From Clostridia bacterium (lineage in GTDB: Bacteria > Bacillota > Clostridia > Lachnospirales > Cellulosilyticaceae), in assembly GCA_029239755.1 (NCBI GenBank), contig JARBUI010000017.1, positions 1 to 64,000 of the forward strand: DNA of 64,000 nt. The letters run 5' to 3'. Positions 30,858-39,920 of the stretch are shown here, piece after piece. Position 1 is the stretch's first letter. Each line of letters starts with the position of its first letter. A model generated the notes under the pieces. The model did not search any database, was not told the origin of the DNA, and saw only the letters and a program-made list of their open reading frames with translations. Position numbers and translations under genes: made by a program.

Positions 30858-31304
30858 ATGAAAATACTCATTGATGCAGATGGATGCCCTGTTGTAGATC
30901 ATACCATAAGTATAGCTAAACAATTTAAAATAGAAGTATTTATCTTTTGTGATACAGCTCATGTTATTGAGAAAGCAGGAGCAGTAACACATGTTATCTC
31001 TAAAGGAGCAGATGCAGTAGACTTTGTGCTAGTTAATAGGGTACAAAAAGGAGACATAGTTATTACCCAGGATTATGGTTTAGCTGCAATGGTTCTTTCA
31101 AAAAAAGGCTATGCTATTAATCAGAACGGTCTTAATTATACTGAAGGTAATATTGATCAATTGCTGTTTACAAGGCACCTTGGCAAAAAGATAAGACACC
31201 AGGGCGGACATACAAAAGGCCCTAAAAAAAGGCAAAAGGAAGATGATGAGCATTTTGAAAGAGCTCTAACAGCGCTTATCCTAAAAGTCTTGAATACATT
31301 ATAG
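30858..31304 (+). CDS. YaiI/YqxD (DUF188) family protein
   Basis: ILIDADGCPVVD, QDYGLAAMVLSKKGYAINQNG. Confidence 0.93.
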   Translation: MKILIDADGCPVVDHTISIAKQFKIEVFIFCDTAHVIEKAGAVTHVISKGADAVDFVLVNRVQKGDIVITQDYGLAAMVLSKKGYAINQNGLNYTEGNIDQLLFTRHLGKKIRHQGGHTKGPKKRQKEDDEHFERALTALILKVLNTL

Positions 31305-31369
31305 AGAACATGGAGAATATAAGAGTGTAATCCATCATGTAAACAAGAAAGGGCAGACGAGGTGATCAA

Positions 31370-31564
31370 ATGAACGATAAAAAAGCTGAACCAGTTAGAG
31401 GAGAAAATAACAAAAGACTTTATAGCGATGACCCTATCAAAAATGAAGGAACAGCTGCTTGGGCCCATACTGAGAGGCTTATGGATGAAACTCAGGTAAA
31501 CGTACCATCAGAAAGAAATGTCATTAATGCTAAAGAATGGGTAGATAACGGCAGCAGGCTGTAA
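31370..31564 (+). CDS. Small DUF3787-like protein
   Basis: 64 aa; AAWAHTERLMDETQVNVPSERNVINAKEWVDNGSRL; followed by terminator. Confidence 0.65.
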   Translation: MNDKKAEPVRGENNKRLYSDDPIKNEGTAAWAHTERLMDETQVNVPSERNVINAKEWVDNGSRL

Positions 31565-31569
31565 TAGAA

Positions 31570-31622
31570 TTATTAGGTATATAAAAGACTCCCGAGAAGG
31601 GAGTCTTTTATATACCTAATAA
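31570..31622. terminator. Bidirectional terminator with 24-bp perfect stem
   Basis: ttattaggtatataaaagactccc-gagaa-gggagtcttttatatacctaataa. Confidence 0.9.
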
Positions 31623-31667
31623 TAAAAATCACCCCTAATAGGTATTATGGGGTGTGAGATTTACAAT

Positions 31668-31910
31668 TTATCTTGTGATTAAATATTGAAGAAGTAATTC
31701 TACATCTGATGGTTCAGCAACAGCGATAGTAATTTCATCAATCTTTGCGTCAGAAAAGATTTTTGTTAAAGAAACATATTGGCATAACTTAGAACGTAAG
31801 TTTAATTTATCACCTTCAGAAGTGATTAATTGAATTTCACCTTTGCATTTATCTACTGTTTTAAAAAAACTATCTACATCTGTTATGTTTGTAATTTTAA
31901 TATTATTCAT
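31668..31910 (-). CDS. Small HPr-like-fold protein (conserved hypothetical)
   Basis: MNNIKITNITDVDSFFKTVDKCKGEIQLITSEGDKLNLRSKLCQYVSLTKIF...; RBS aggagg fits ATG at 31910. Confidence 0.6.
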   Translation of the reverse strand: MNNIKITNITDVDSFFKTVDKCKGEIQLITSEGDKLNLRSKLCQYVSLTKIFSDAKIDEITIAVAEPSDVELLLQYLITR

Positions 31911-32112
31911 TTCCATACCTCCTGCCAGTTGGTTAATTATACCTTCATTATACAATATTAAAACAATTATATAAGATGAAAAATAAACAAACATTTTAGA
32001 ATTATTCATATATAATTGTTAAAAAATATTAATTCAAGCATCTATATATACAAAAAGCACAAAAATAATAAAATATTTAGTGCATTTTTAAAATAGTGAC
32101 TAAGAGGGACTT

Positions 32113-33207
32113 TTAGTACATACTTTTGATGTTTTTGATATTAGCCCCTAAATTACAAAGGAGTAAGTCTGCTAGGGTAAGTGCAGCCATTGACTCTACC
32201 ACGACTACAGCGCGGGGAACTATAATAGGGTCATGGCGTCCTGTGATTTGAACAGTAGTTTCTTCTAAACTTGTATTAATGGTATTTTGTACTTGTGAAA
32301 TAGAAGGGGTAGGTTTAAAATGTGCTTTGACTAAAATATCTGTTCCGTCCGATATGCCGCCTAATATACCACCCGAATGGTTAGTGCGTTTATTTACTAT
32401 TCCATTATCCTTATAGAAGGAATCATTATACTGGGAACCAAGCATTGCAGAAGCTTTTATACCGGCCCCTACTTCAAAAGCTTTAACTCCGCCTATTCCC
32501 ATTATGGCATAAGCAAGGGATGCATCTAATTTATTAAATACAGGATCACCAATTCCTGCTTTGACACCGCGAATAAGGCACTCTACTGTTCCGCCTACAG
32601 AGTCTTGATTTTTTTTAACTGTTTCAATATAATCAAGAGCTTTTTCAGCGATACTATTATTAGGCATATTGACTGGATTTAATAAGATGTGATCTAAATG
32701 AAGGTCTTCGTCATGAACGACAATAGGCCCTATAGACCTTGCGTAGGCAGTTACTGTGATACCAAGTTCTTGCAGAAACTTCTTAGCTATTGAGCCAGCA
32801 GCCACTCTTGCAGCTGTTTCGCGGCCAGAAGAACGCCCACCCCCGCGATAATCCCTTATGCCATACTTCATATCAAAAGTATAATCAGCATGAGATGGTC
32901 TATACACATCTTTTATATTTGAATAATCACCAGATTTTTGATTAGTATTTCTTATAAGAAGGGCTATAGGAGTGCCAGTCGACTTTCCCTCGAATACACC
33001 AGATAATATTTCAACTGTATCATCTTCTTTTCTAGAAGTAGCGACCTTTGCATTGCCAGGTTTTCTTCTATCCATATCTTTCATAATTTCTTCTTCTGAA
33101 AGAGCGATATTAGAAGGGCATCCATCAATGATGACGCCCAGGGCATTGCCGTGAGACTCGCCAAAAGTAGAAACACAGAACATCTTACCAAATATTGATC
33201 CTGACAT
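32113..33207 (-). CDS. aroC: Chorismate synthase
   Basis: GESHGNALGVIIDGCPS, RPSHADYTFDMKYGIRDYRGGGRSSGRETAARVAAG. Confidence 0.97.
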   Translation of the reverse strand: MSGSIFGKMFCVSTFGESHGNALGVIIDGCPSNIALSEEEIMKDMDRRKPGNAKVATSRKEDDTVEILSGVFEGKSTGTPIALLIRNTNQKSGDYSNIKDVYRPSHADYTFDMKYGIRDYRGGGRSSGRETAARVAAGSIAKKFLQELGITVTAYARSIGPIVVHDEDLHLDHILLNPVNMPNNSIAEKALDYIETVKKNQDSVGGTVECLIRGVKAGIGDPVFNKLDASLAYAIMGIGGVKAFEVGAGIKASAMLGSQYNDSFYKDNGIVNKRTNHSGGILGGISDGTDILVKAHFKPTPSISQVQNTINTSLEETTVQITGRHDPIIVPRAVVVVESMAALTLADLLLCNLGANIKNIKSMY

Positions 33208-33389
33208 TTTGATACCACCTTTAACAGTAATTTAGTAAATAACAATAATTTTAACAGACGAAGCGTATATCTTCAATAAGAATTGATTAATACTTATTAA
33301 AAAAGAGTAAAATAACAAGAACTATTATTGAAAAAGATGGATTTTTCTTGTAAACTGTATTATAGTATTAAAAAGATTGGAGATATTAC

Positions 33390-34517
33390 ATGTATGAATT
33401 ACTAAAAGTAGAAGGACGTGCAAAAAGAGGTAGATTTCATACACCCCACGGCGTCATAGAAACACCTGTATTTATGAATGTAGCTACTGTAGCTGCAATT
33501 AAAGGGGCAGTCTCTACTGAAGACTTAGAAGCCATTGATACACAAGTCGTTTTGGCAAATACGTATCATTTACACCTTAGACCTGGCGATAAGCTTATAC
33601 AGGAACTAGGTGGACTTCATAAGTTCATGGTGTGGGACAAACCAATACTCACAGACTCTGGTGGATTTCAAGTGTTTTCTCTTGCTGCTATGCGTAAGAT
33701 TAAAGAAGAAGGAGTACATTTTTCTTCACACATAGATGGGAGAAAAATATTTATGGGGCCTGAAGAAAGTATGCAGATTCAGTCCAATATTGCATCAACA
33801 ATTGCTATGGCCTTTGACGAGTGCCCGCCAGCTCTATCTGACAGAGAGTATATCATCCCCTCAGTAGAGAGAACGACAAGATGGTTAAAACGCTGTATTG
33901 ATGAGATGAAAAGATTAAATACACTGGAAGAAACGATTAATAAAGAACAATTTCTCTTTGGTATTAATCAAGGAGGCGTGCTGGAGGATGTTAGAATTGA
34001 ACATGCAAAGGTTATAAGAGAGTTTGACCTTCCTGGCTATGCAGTAGGTGGACTTGCAGTAGGTGAATCACACGAAGAAATGTACAGAGTATTAGAAGCA
34101 GTGGTACCTTATTTACCCCAAAACAAGCCTACTTATTTAATGGGTGTAGGAACACCAGAGAATATATTAGAAGCCGTTGAAAGAGGCATAGACTTCTTTG
34201 ACTGTGTATTACCTGCAAGAAATGGCAGGCATGGGCATGTTTATACCAATCGTGGAAAGCTAAACTTATTTAATCTAAAGCATGAAAAAGATAATATGCC
34301 TATAGCAGAGGACTGTAAATGCCCTACCTGTAAGAGGCATAGCAGAGCTTATATCAGACATCTCTTAAAAGCAAAAGAAATGTTAGGTATGAGACTATGC
34401 GTCATTCATAATCTTCACTATTTCAATAACTTAATGTTAGAAATCCGTAATGCATTAGATGAAGGAAACTTCGAGGGATACAAAAAAATGCGTTTAGAAG
34501 GATATAAAAATAATTAA
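33390..34517 (+). CDS. tgt: Queuine tRNA-ribosyltransferase
   Basis: TPVFMNVATVAAIKG, LTDSGGFQVFSL, zinc site CKCPTCKRHSRAYIRHL. Confidence 0.97.
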   Translation: MYELLKVEGRAKRGRFHTPHGVIETPVFMNVATVAAIKGAVSTEDLEAIDTQVVLANTYHLHLRPGDKLIQELGGLHKFMVWDKPILTDSGGFQVFSLAAMRKIKEEGVHFSSHIDGRKIFMGPEESMQIQSNIASTIAMAFDECPPALSDREYIIPSVERTTRWLKRCIDEMKRLNTLEETINKEQFLFGINQGGVLEDVRIEHAKVIREFDLPGYAVGGLAVGESHEEMYRVLEAVVPYLPQNKPTYLMGVGTPENILEAVERGIDFFDCVLPARNGRHGHVYTNRGKLNLFNLKHEKDNMPIAEDCKCPTCKRHSRAYIRHLLKAKEMLGMRLCVIHNLHYFNNLMLEIRNALDEGNFEGYKKMRLEGYKNN

Positions 34518-34534
34518 AAATGGAGGAACAAAAG

Positions 34535-34951
34535 ATGACAAGTACAGTACTAGGATTTACAGGAGCAGTAGGTGGCGGAGCAGGGATGCTCGTAACAGTT
34601 GCTTATATGGCCGTTTTTTTTGGAATTATGTGGTTTTTGATTATCAGACCCCAAAAGAAAAGAGAAAAAGAAGTTGTTCAAATGCAAAATGCTATCAAAG
34701 TAGGGCAATACGTATTATTACAATCAGGTGAATTTGGAAAAGTTGTAGATATCATTAACGATCTTTTCATTATTGAATTTGGTCTCAATAAAAGTGTACG
34801 TATTCCAGTAAAAAAAGCTGCTGTAGCGGCTGTGCAAGAACCTAATTTAACAGTTGGCAAAAAAGTTGAACCACAAGTAGGAACAAAAGTAGTAGAAGAA
34901 GACGGCGTAGAATATGAATATGTTGAAGTTGAAGAAGAAGTAGAAGAATAG
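34535..34951 (+). CDS. yajC: Preprotein translocase subunit YajC
   Basis: FGIMWFLIIRPQKKREKEV; downstream of tgt. Confidence 0.93.
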   Translation: MTSTVLGFTGAVGGGAGMLVTVAYMAVFFGIMWFLIIRPQKKREKEVVQMQNAIKVGQYVLLQSGEFGKVVDIINDLFIIEFGLNKSVRIPVKKAAVAAVQEPNLTVGKKVEPQVGTKVVEEDGVEYEYVEVEEEVEE

Positions 34952-34989
34952 TAATTAAAGCATATGAAGCTGAATAAATAAACTAAACA

Positions 34990-35021
34990 AAAATAGGTTG
35001 AAGGGATCTTCAACCTATTTT
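34990..35021 (+). terminator. Terminator after yajC
   Basis: aaaataggttgaa-gggatc-ttcaacctatttt. Confidence 0.85.
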
Positions 35022-35168
35022 CCATAAATTGGATGAGAATAAGTAGAATTATTCATCTTAAATTCATAATTTCTTAAAAAAGTTATTGTATGATAAAGGT
35101 GAGCAAGGGAGATTCAGCTTTCTTGCTCACATAATCTCCCCATAATATATCTATTTTCCTGTTTATAA

Positions 35169-35232
35169 AAAATGAACGGAACAAAAAAAAGAAGCTAATC
35201 CCCAATAGCTTCTTTTTTTGTTCCGTTCATTT
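35169..35232 (-). terminator. Long-stem terminator of trmB-lysA operon
   Basis: aaaatgaacggaacaaaaaaaagaagcta...tagcttctttttttgttccgttcatttt. Confidence 0.8.
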
Positions 35233-36482
35233 TAAATCATATTTCTAATGAGATCCTCAAATGTATCTCGTTTTCTGATTAATCTAACGCTGCCGCTTGA
35301 TTCAACTAGTATTTCAGCAGGTCTAAATCTTTGATTGTAGCAAGAAGCCATACTATAGCCATAAGCACCAGCATCCATTAACGCAATGATATCACCGATC
35401 TGTGTTTCAGGAAGCAGTCTGTCTTTTGCAAGAATATCTCCGCTTTCACAGATATTGCCTACTACTGTAAACGGTGAAACGTCCTTTAAACGAGCTTCTT
35501 TAGAATAAATCTCAATATCATGATGTGAATCATACATAATAGGTCTTTGTAAAATATTAAAACCTATATCACATCCTAAATATTTTGTATCACCATTAGA
35601 TTTTAAAGCAGTAACATTACCCAGAACCGCACTGGATTCACAAACAATATATCTTCCAGGTTCAATTTGGAATTGAACCTTTTTGCCATAAGAATCAGCA
35701 AAGTCATGAAGTACCTCATCTAATATTTCACCAAGACCTTTAATATCTAATCTGCTTTCACCATCTTGTTTATGATAAGGAATACCAAATCCCCCCCCAA
35801 GGTCGATAAAAGTTAAATCATCAAACTGCCTTGCAATATTTAAAATAGAATCAAGACTTTGGATATATGGAGCTGGATCCATAAATAAAGAACCGATGTG
35901 CTGGTTAATACCTATTAAGGTTAAGTCATAAGTTTCAAGAAGCTTTTTAACTTCAGGAATAAATTCAGAGCCTATTCCAAACTTTGTTTTTTTACCACCT
36001 GTAACTACTTTCTCATGATGGCCAGCACCTACCCCAGGATTAAATCTAATAGCTATCTTGCCGCCTGGATTAAGTTCACCATACATTTTAAGCTGATCGA
36101 GCGAATCAATACTGGTTGTTACATTGCGCTTGATGGCATAAAGCATATCTTCTTTTGTAACGTTATTAGGAATAAAGAATAGTTCATCAGTCTTATAACC
36201 ACTTTGCTCAGCCAGAAATATTTCGCCTGGACTCATAACATCCGCATGCAAACCTTCTTCTCTTACGATCTTTAGAAGATGAATATTAGTATTTGCTTTG
36301 ATAGAATAGTGAGGTACGAAATTATCATAGGTCACTAAGTTCTTCATATCTTGGCAGCGTTCTCTTAAAATGTTTTCATTATAAACATATAGGGGACTCC
36401 CGTATTGACCCACTAAGTCAAACACATCATTTCCGCCATAAAAATTTGTTTCAGTTGTAAAATTACCATGTAAAGTATGCAT
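35232..36482 (-). CDS. lysA: Diaminopimelate decarboxylase
   Basis: HYSIKANTNIHLLKI, DLGGGFGIPYH, EPGRYIVCESS, CESGDILAKDR. Confidence 0.95.
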   Translation of the reverse strand: MHTLHGNFTTETNFYGGNDVFDLVGQYGSPLYVYNENILRERCQDMKNLVTYDNFVPHYSIKANTNIHLLKIVREEGLHADVMSPGEIFLAEQSGYKTDELFFIPNNVTKEDMLYAIKRNVTTSIDSLDQLKMYGELNPGGKIAIRFNPGVGAGHHEKVVTGGKKTKFGIGSEFIPEVKKLLETYDLTLIGINQHIGSLFMDPAPYIQSLDSILNIARQFDDLTFIDLGGGFGIPYHKQDGESRLDIKGLGEILDEVLHDFADSYGKKVQFQIEPGRYIVCESSAVLGNVTALKSNGDTKYLGCDIGFNILQRPIMYDSHHDIEIYSKEARLKDVSPFTVVGNICESGDILAKDRLLPETQIGDIIALMDAGAYGYSMASCYNQRFRPAEILVESSGSVRLIRKRDTFEDLIRNMI

Positions 36483-36492
36483 TATATCCTCC

Positions 36493-37182
36493 TTAATGAT
36501 TGGTTAAAGTAATCATATCTAATTCTGTAATAAAGGATTCTCTCATAAGACGAACTAATGACTGGTTGCTAGAGTATAAGCACTGAGAACCTTCATGTTT
36601 TAAATCACCAGTAATAACTGATTTGGTATCAATGATCATATGGAATCCTTGGGGGGATTTATTTCTGATACCAAAGGTTACATCTTGGCTGATGTCTATT
36701 TTTTTATCACATAAGATTGTAACTTTTTTTGTCTGACTGATCATAAAAAGTTCTTCTTTTAATAGCTCAATATAAGAAGAAGTACTTAAGATGTAAAGAT
36801 GTGACTTGCATTGTAAAATGCTGTTTTTAATTTTAGAGAGTACATTATCATAACCTTTTATAGTTACGTAGGGTTCAGATACATCTATTCTGTCAGGAAA
36901 ATGCTCTTCAATATCCGCAAGTGTTTTAGTCATATTTCGCTTTGCTGAGAGAATAAGTTCTTCTTTAGATAGTGGTACATACTTAGTAGATTCACCTTCT
37001 GAAACATGACACATGCCTTTATCCTGCAAACTATACAAGGCAGCGTATATATTAGATCTGGAGATACCACTAAGTTTGGCTACCTCGTAACCAGTTAAAT
37101 TGCCATGCTTGCATAAAGTAATATAGACAGTTGCCTCAAGCGGGGAAAAGCCTATTTTTTGTAACGCTTCGTTAAAATCCAT
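36493..37182 (-). CDS. TrmB-like HTH transcriptional regulator
   Basis: FSPLEATVYITLCKHGNLTGYEVAKLSGISRSNIYAALYSLQDKGM. Confidence 0.88.
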   Translation of the reverse strand: MDFNEALQKIGFSPLEATVYITLCKHGNLTGYEVAKLSGISRSNIYAALYSLQDKGMCHVSEGESTKYVPLSKEELILSAKRNMTKTLADIEEHFPDRIDVSEPYVTIKGYDNVLSKIKNSILQCKSHLYILSTSSYIELLKEELFMISQTKKVTILCDKKIDISQDVTFGIRNKSPQGFHMIIDTKSVITGDLKHEGSQCLYSSNQSLVRLMRESFITELDMITLTNH

Positions 37183-37191
37183 CGCATCACC

Positions 37192-37223
37192 TTTATAGTA
37201 GTATTATTTAGTACTACTATAAA
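37192..37223. promoter_or_regulatory. Operator palindrome TTTATAGTAGTA-N8-TACTACTATAAA upstream of trmB-lysA
   Basis: 12-bp perfect arms; overlaps minus-strand -10 TATAGT (37216-37221). Confidence 0.75.
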
Positions 37224-37244
37224 TCACGGTAAAAAAGATGTCAA
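37216..37244 (-). promoter_or_regulatory. trmB-lysA promoter (TTGACA-17-TATAGT)
   Basis: Complement of tgtcaa 37239-37244 and actata 37216-37221. Confidence 0.75.
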
Positions 37245-37349
37245 TATAGTATGTGAAATTAATGGTGAAAATGATAATAAATTGAAAGGATTTTTATTGG
37301 AAACTCAGCTAGTGTGAGACTTTGAGAAGCCCTACTTAAAAAATAAAAT

Positions 37350-37685
37350 TTAAATAAAGACAAATTGAACAAGTACCATATAGATAACTGTACCAGCCCC
37401 GATGCTAAGAAGTGTATTTTCTTTCCAATAATGCAGAACAATAATGCAAATTATTGCTATTATTTCCGGTATTCCATATGTAGGAGCTTTAAAGCTGGTA
37501 CCTTTAAGACAATATACCAGCAGCAAACCGATAGCAGAATAGGGTAAGACTTTGCCTAGATAACTGATATATGAATGATTTGCCTTAGTGTTTTGAAATA
37601 AAATAAAAGCCAAAAACCTTGTTATAATCGTGCCAAGAGTTACCATGCAAATAATAATGAAAGTTTGAATACTTGTTAAAATCAT
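37350..37685 (-). CDS. azlD: Branched-chain amino acid transport protein AzlD
   Basis: Small 4-TM protein directly after azlC; YISYLGKVLPYSAIGLLLVYCLKG. Confidence 0.88.
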   Translation of the reverse strand: MILTSIQTFIIICMVTLGTIITRFLAFILFQNTKANHSYISYLGKVLPYSAIGLLLVYCLKGTSFKAPTYGIPEIIAIICIIVLHYWKENTLLSIGAGTVIYMVLVQFVFI

Positions 37686-38407
37686 TGTACTTCCTCCCTT
37701 ATTAAATTTCCCGCCTTTTTTGCTTCTTTGCGGAATAGGCTTAATACAGCCAATATTGCCGCCATGGAAGGAATAATAAAACTATTTTGTCCAAAGATAA
37801 TCAAACAAATGATAGAGCATAAAACACCTGTTATTGCGGGTTTGTGATTTTTCTGAGCTTTCCACTGTCCTACAAAGATTACGATAAAAAGGGCAGTTAA
37901 GACAAAATCAAGTCCTTTTGTATTAAATGAAATCATAGAACCGAGTAATCCGCCAAGTGCTGAACCGAGTACCCAATAGCTATGGTCAAGCAGAGTAATG
38001 AAAAACATAAATAAGTTGCGGTCGACGCCTTCTGGAGGTTCTGCCGAACAGATAATAGAGAATGTTTCATCACATAAAGCAAAGATAAGATAGGGCTTAA
38101 ATTTGCCAGTATCTTTGTATTTATCCAACATTGAAATGCCATAAAACAGATGTCTGGCATTTACCATTAATGTCATGAGTAAAGCATATACGGGATTAAA
38201 AACTGATGTAAGAAAAGTAATGGCTACATATTGAGCTGAGCCGGCAAAGGCTACAAGACTCATCAAAATAGTCCAGTAGACGCCATAGCCCTTACTTTTC
38301 ATTAAAATGCCATAGGCAATACCTAAGAAGATAAACCCGGTAAATACAGGGATTGTATGAGGAAAGGCGGCCTTTAATGCTGTTTTTATTTGTTTCAAAT
38401 TTATCAT
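37682..38407 (-). CDS. azlC: Branched-chain amino acid exporter AzlC
   Basis: AFPHTIPVFTGFIFLGIAYGILM, AGSAQYVA, NARHLFYG. Confidence 0.92.
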   Translation of the reverse strand: MINLKQIKTALKAAFPHTIPVFTGFIFLGIAYGILMKSKGYGVYWTILMSLVAFAGSAQYVAITFLTSVFNPVYALLMTLMVNARHLFYGISMLDKYKDTGKFKPYLIFALCDETFSIICSAEPPEGVDRNLFMFFITLLDHSYWVLGSALGGLLGSMISFNTKGLDFVLTALFIVIFVGQWKAQKNHKPAITGVLCSIICLIIFGQNSFIIPSMAAILAVLSLFRKEAKKAGNLIREEVQ

Positions 38408-38410
38408 CTC

Positions 38411-38884
38411 CTAATCTCCGTCAATAGGAACATAAACTGTTCGTTTTTCCGTTCCCATCACCATACTTGTTTCAACACTGCTGATTACAGAATTCTGCAT
38501 TAATGAATCAATTATAAAGTCCCGATAACTTTCCATATCCTTTGCTACAATCTTAAGCAGATAGTCGTGGCTTCCTGTAAGTGTGTAACACTCTTGAACC
38601 TGAGGAAACCTATTTATATCTTTTAAAAATGAATGGATGGTTTCCCTATTTAGAGGGGTTAAGTTGATGAGAACAAACGCAATGACTTCCATTCCTAATT
38701 TCTTTTCGTCAACAATAGTAGCAAATTTTTTTATAACACCAGTTTCTATTAAGTTCTTAGTTCTTGCAAGACAAGCTGATGGTGAAAGCCCTATTTTTTT
38801 TGACAAGTCACGATTGGATATTGAAGCATCATTTTGTAATTCTCTTAAGATTTCTTTATCGTTATTATCAAGGTCAATTGTCAT
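38411..38884 (-). CDS. Lrp/AsnC family regulator (AzlB-like)
   Basis: LDNNDKEILRELQNDASISNRDLSKKIGLSPSACLARTKNL; upstream of azlCD. Confidence 0.93.
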   Translation of the reverse strand: MTIDLDNNDKEILRELQNDASISNRDLSKKIGLSPSACLARTKNLIETGVIKKFATIVDEKKLGMEVIAFVLINLTPLNRETIHSFLKDINRFPQVQECYTLTGSHDYLLKIVAKDMESYRDFIIDSLMQNSVISSVETSMVMGTEKRTVYVPIDGD

Positions 38885-39189
38885 ATTACACGCTCCTTAT
38901 TATGAATTATATTCTGTATATAAGACATGATAAAGAATTATATTTCGAATGTCAATTAAAAATTCGTATTATATACTGAAAAATATTGAAGGCATTTGCT
39001 TGGAAATAGGCATAGAGCTAATAGATAAAGGGTGCTTTGTATGTGCAGTAGAGAAAAGCTTTTTAGTATTGATATGACTAAGTTGTAGAATAAGTAAAAA
39101 TAGGGTAATATAGTTTAGATATAGCGTTTTTTCATTAGGTGAATATAAACGATTATAAATAAAGTAATTATAAGTGAGGAGATTTTAGT

Positions 39190-39612
39190 ATGAGTAATCA
39201 AAATACGTGTTTTTACTGCGAGAAGGATCAAAGACTTAAAGATTTAATGATTGAAATCGCTCAGCTTGAGGTATCGACTGTTTTTTTATTTAAGGAGCAG
39301 AGCTATAAAGGCAGATGTGTTGTAGCCTATAACAAACATGTAAATGAATTATTTGAATTAGAAGATAAAGAGCTGGAATTATTTATGAAAGATGTAAAGA
39401 AAGTGGCTGGTACAATCCAAAAAGCCTTTTCCCCCAATAAAATTAATTATGGGGCATATTCAGATAAACTTCCTCATCTTCATTTTCATATCGTTCCAAA
39501 GTATGAAGACGGCCTTAATTGGGGCAGTACATTTGAAATGAATCCAGCAAAAGTATACCTAAGTGATGAAGAATATAAAGAAGTAGTTGATAAGATAAAA
39601 GAAAATTTATAA
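39190..39612 (+). CDS. HIT family protein
   Basis: HIT motif HLHFHIVPK. Confidence 0.9.
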   Translation: MSNQNTCFYCEKDQRLKDLMIEIAQLEVSTVFLFKEQSYKGRCVVAYNKHVNELFELEDKELELFMKDVKKVAGTIQKAFSPNKINYGAYSDKLPHLHFHIVPKYEDGLNWGSTFEMNPAKVYLSDEEYKEVVDKIKENL

Positions 39613-39639
39613 TAAGAACATTAGAGAACCCAAAAATAG

Positions 39640-39692
39640 AAATGAACCCCACGAATTTCAGAAAATGATTCAGAATTCGTGGGGTATTCATT
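39640..39692. terminator. Strong hairpin terminator after HIT gene
   Basis: aaatgaaccccacgaattt...aattcgtggggtattcattt. Confidence 0.75.
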
Positions 39693-39920
39693 TTCTTATT
39701 TATAGTTAACTCCGGTCTCATCAGCAAGCGATTTTGCTTTGCGTATTAATTCCAGTTTATAAGGTTCAGACATATCATGAAATGGTTGAAACTAGTGAGG
39801 ACATATGTCAAATATTTAATTAATTGTATAAACTCTAGATATCCAATATAATGAAATAAAAGTGTCAATCTACAAATATCCTACACATTTTATCCCTATA
39901 CTACAGAGAAAGGTGAGTTT

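Noticed and set aside
34678-35025. Antisense ORF rich in Ser/Thr/Tyr opposite yajC
   Set aside because: Mirror of the acidic GAA/GTA-rich yajC tail; not an independent gene
37183-37250. Lysine riboswitch upstream of trmB-lysA
   Set aside because: Predicted leader is under 30 nt; too short
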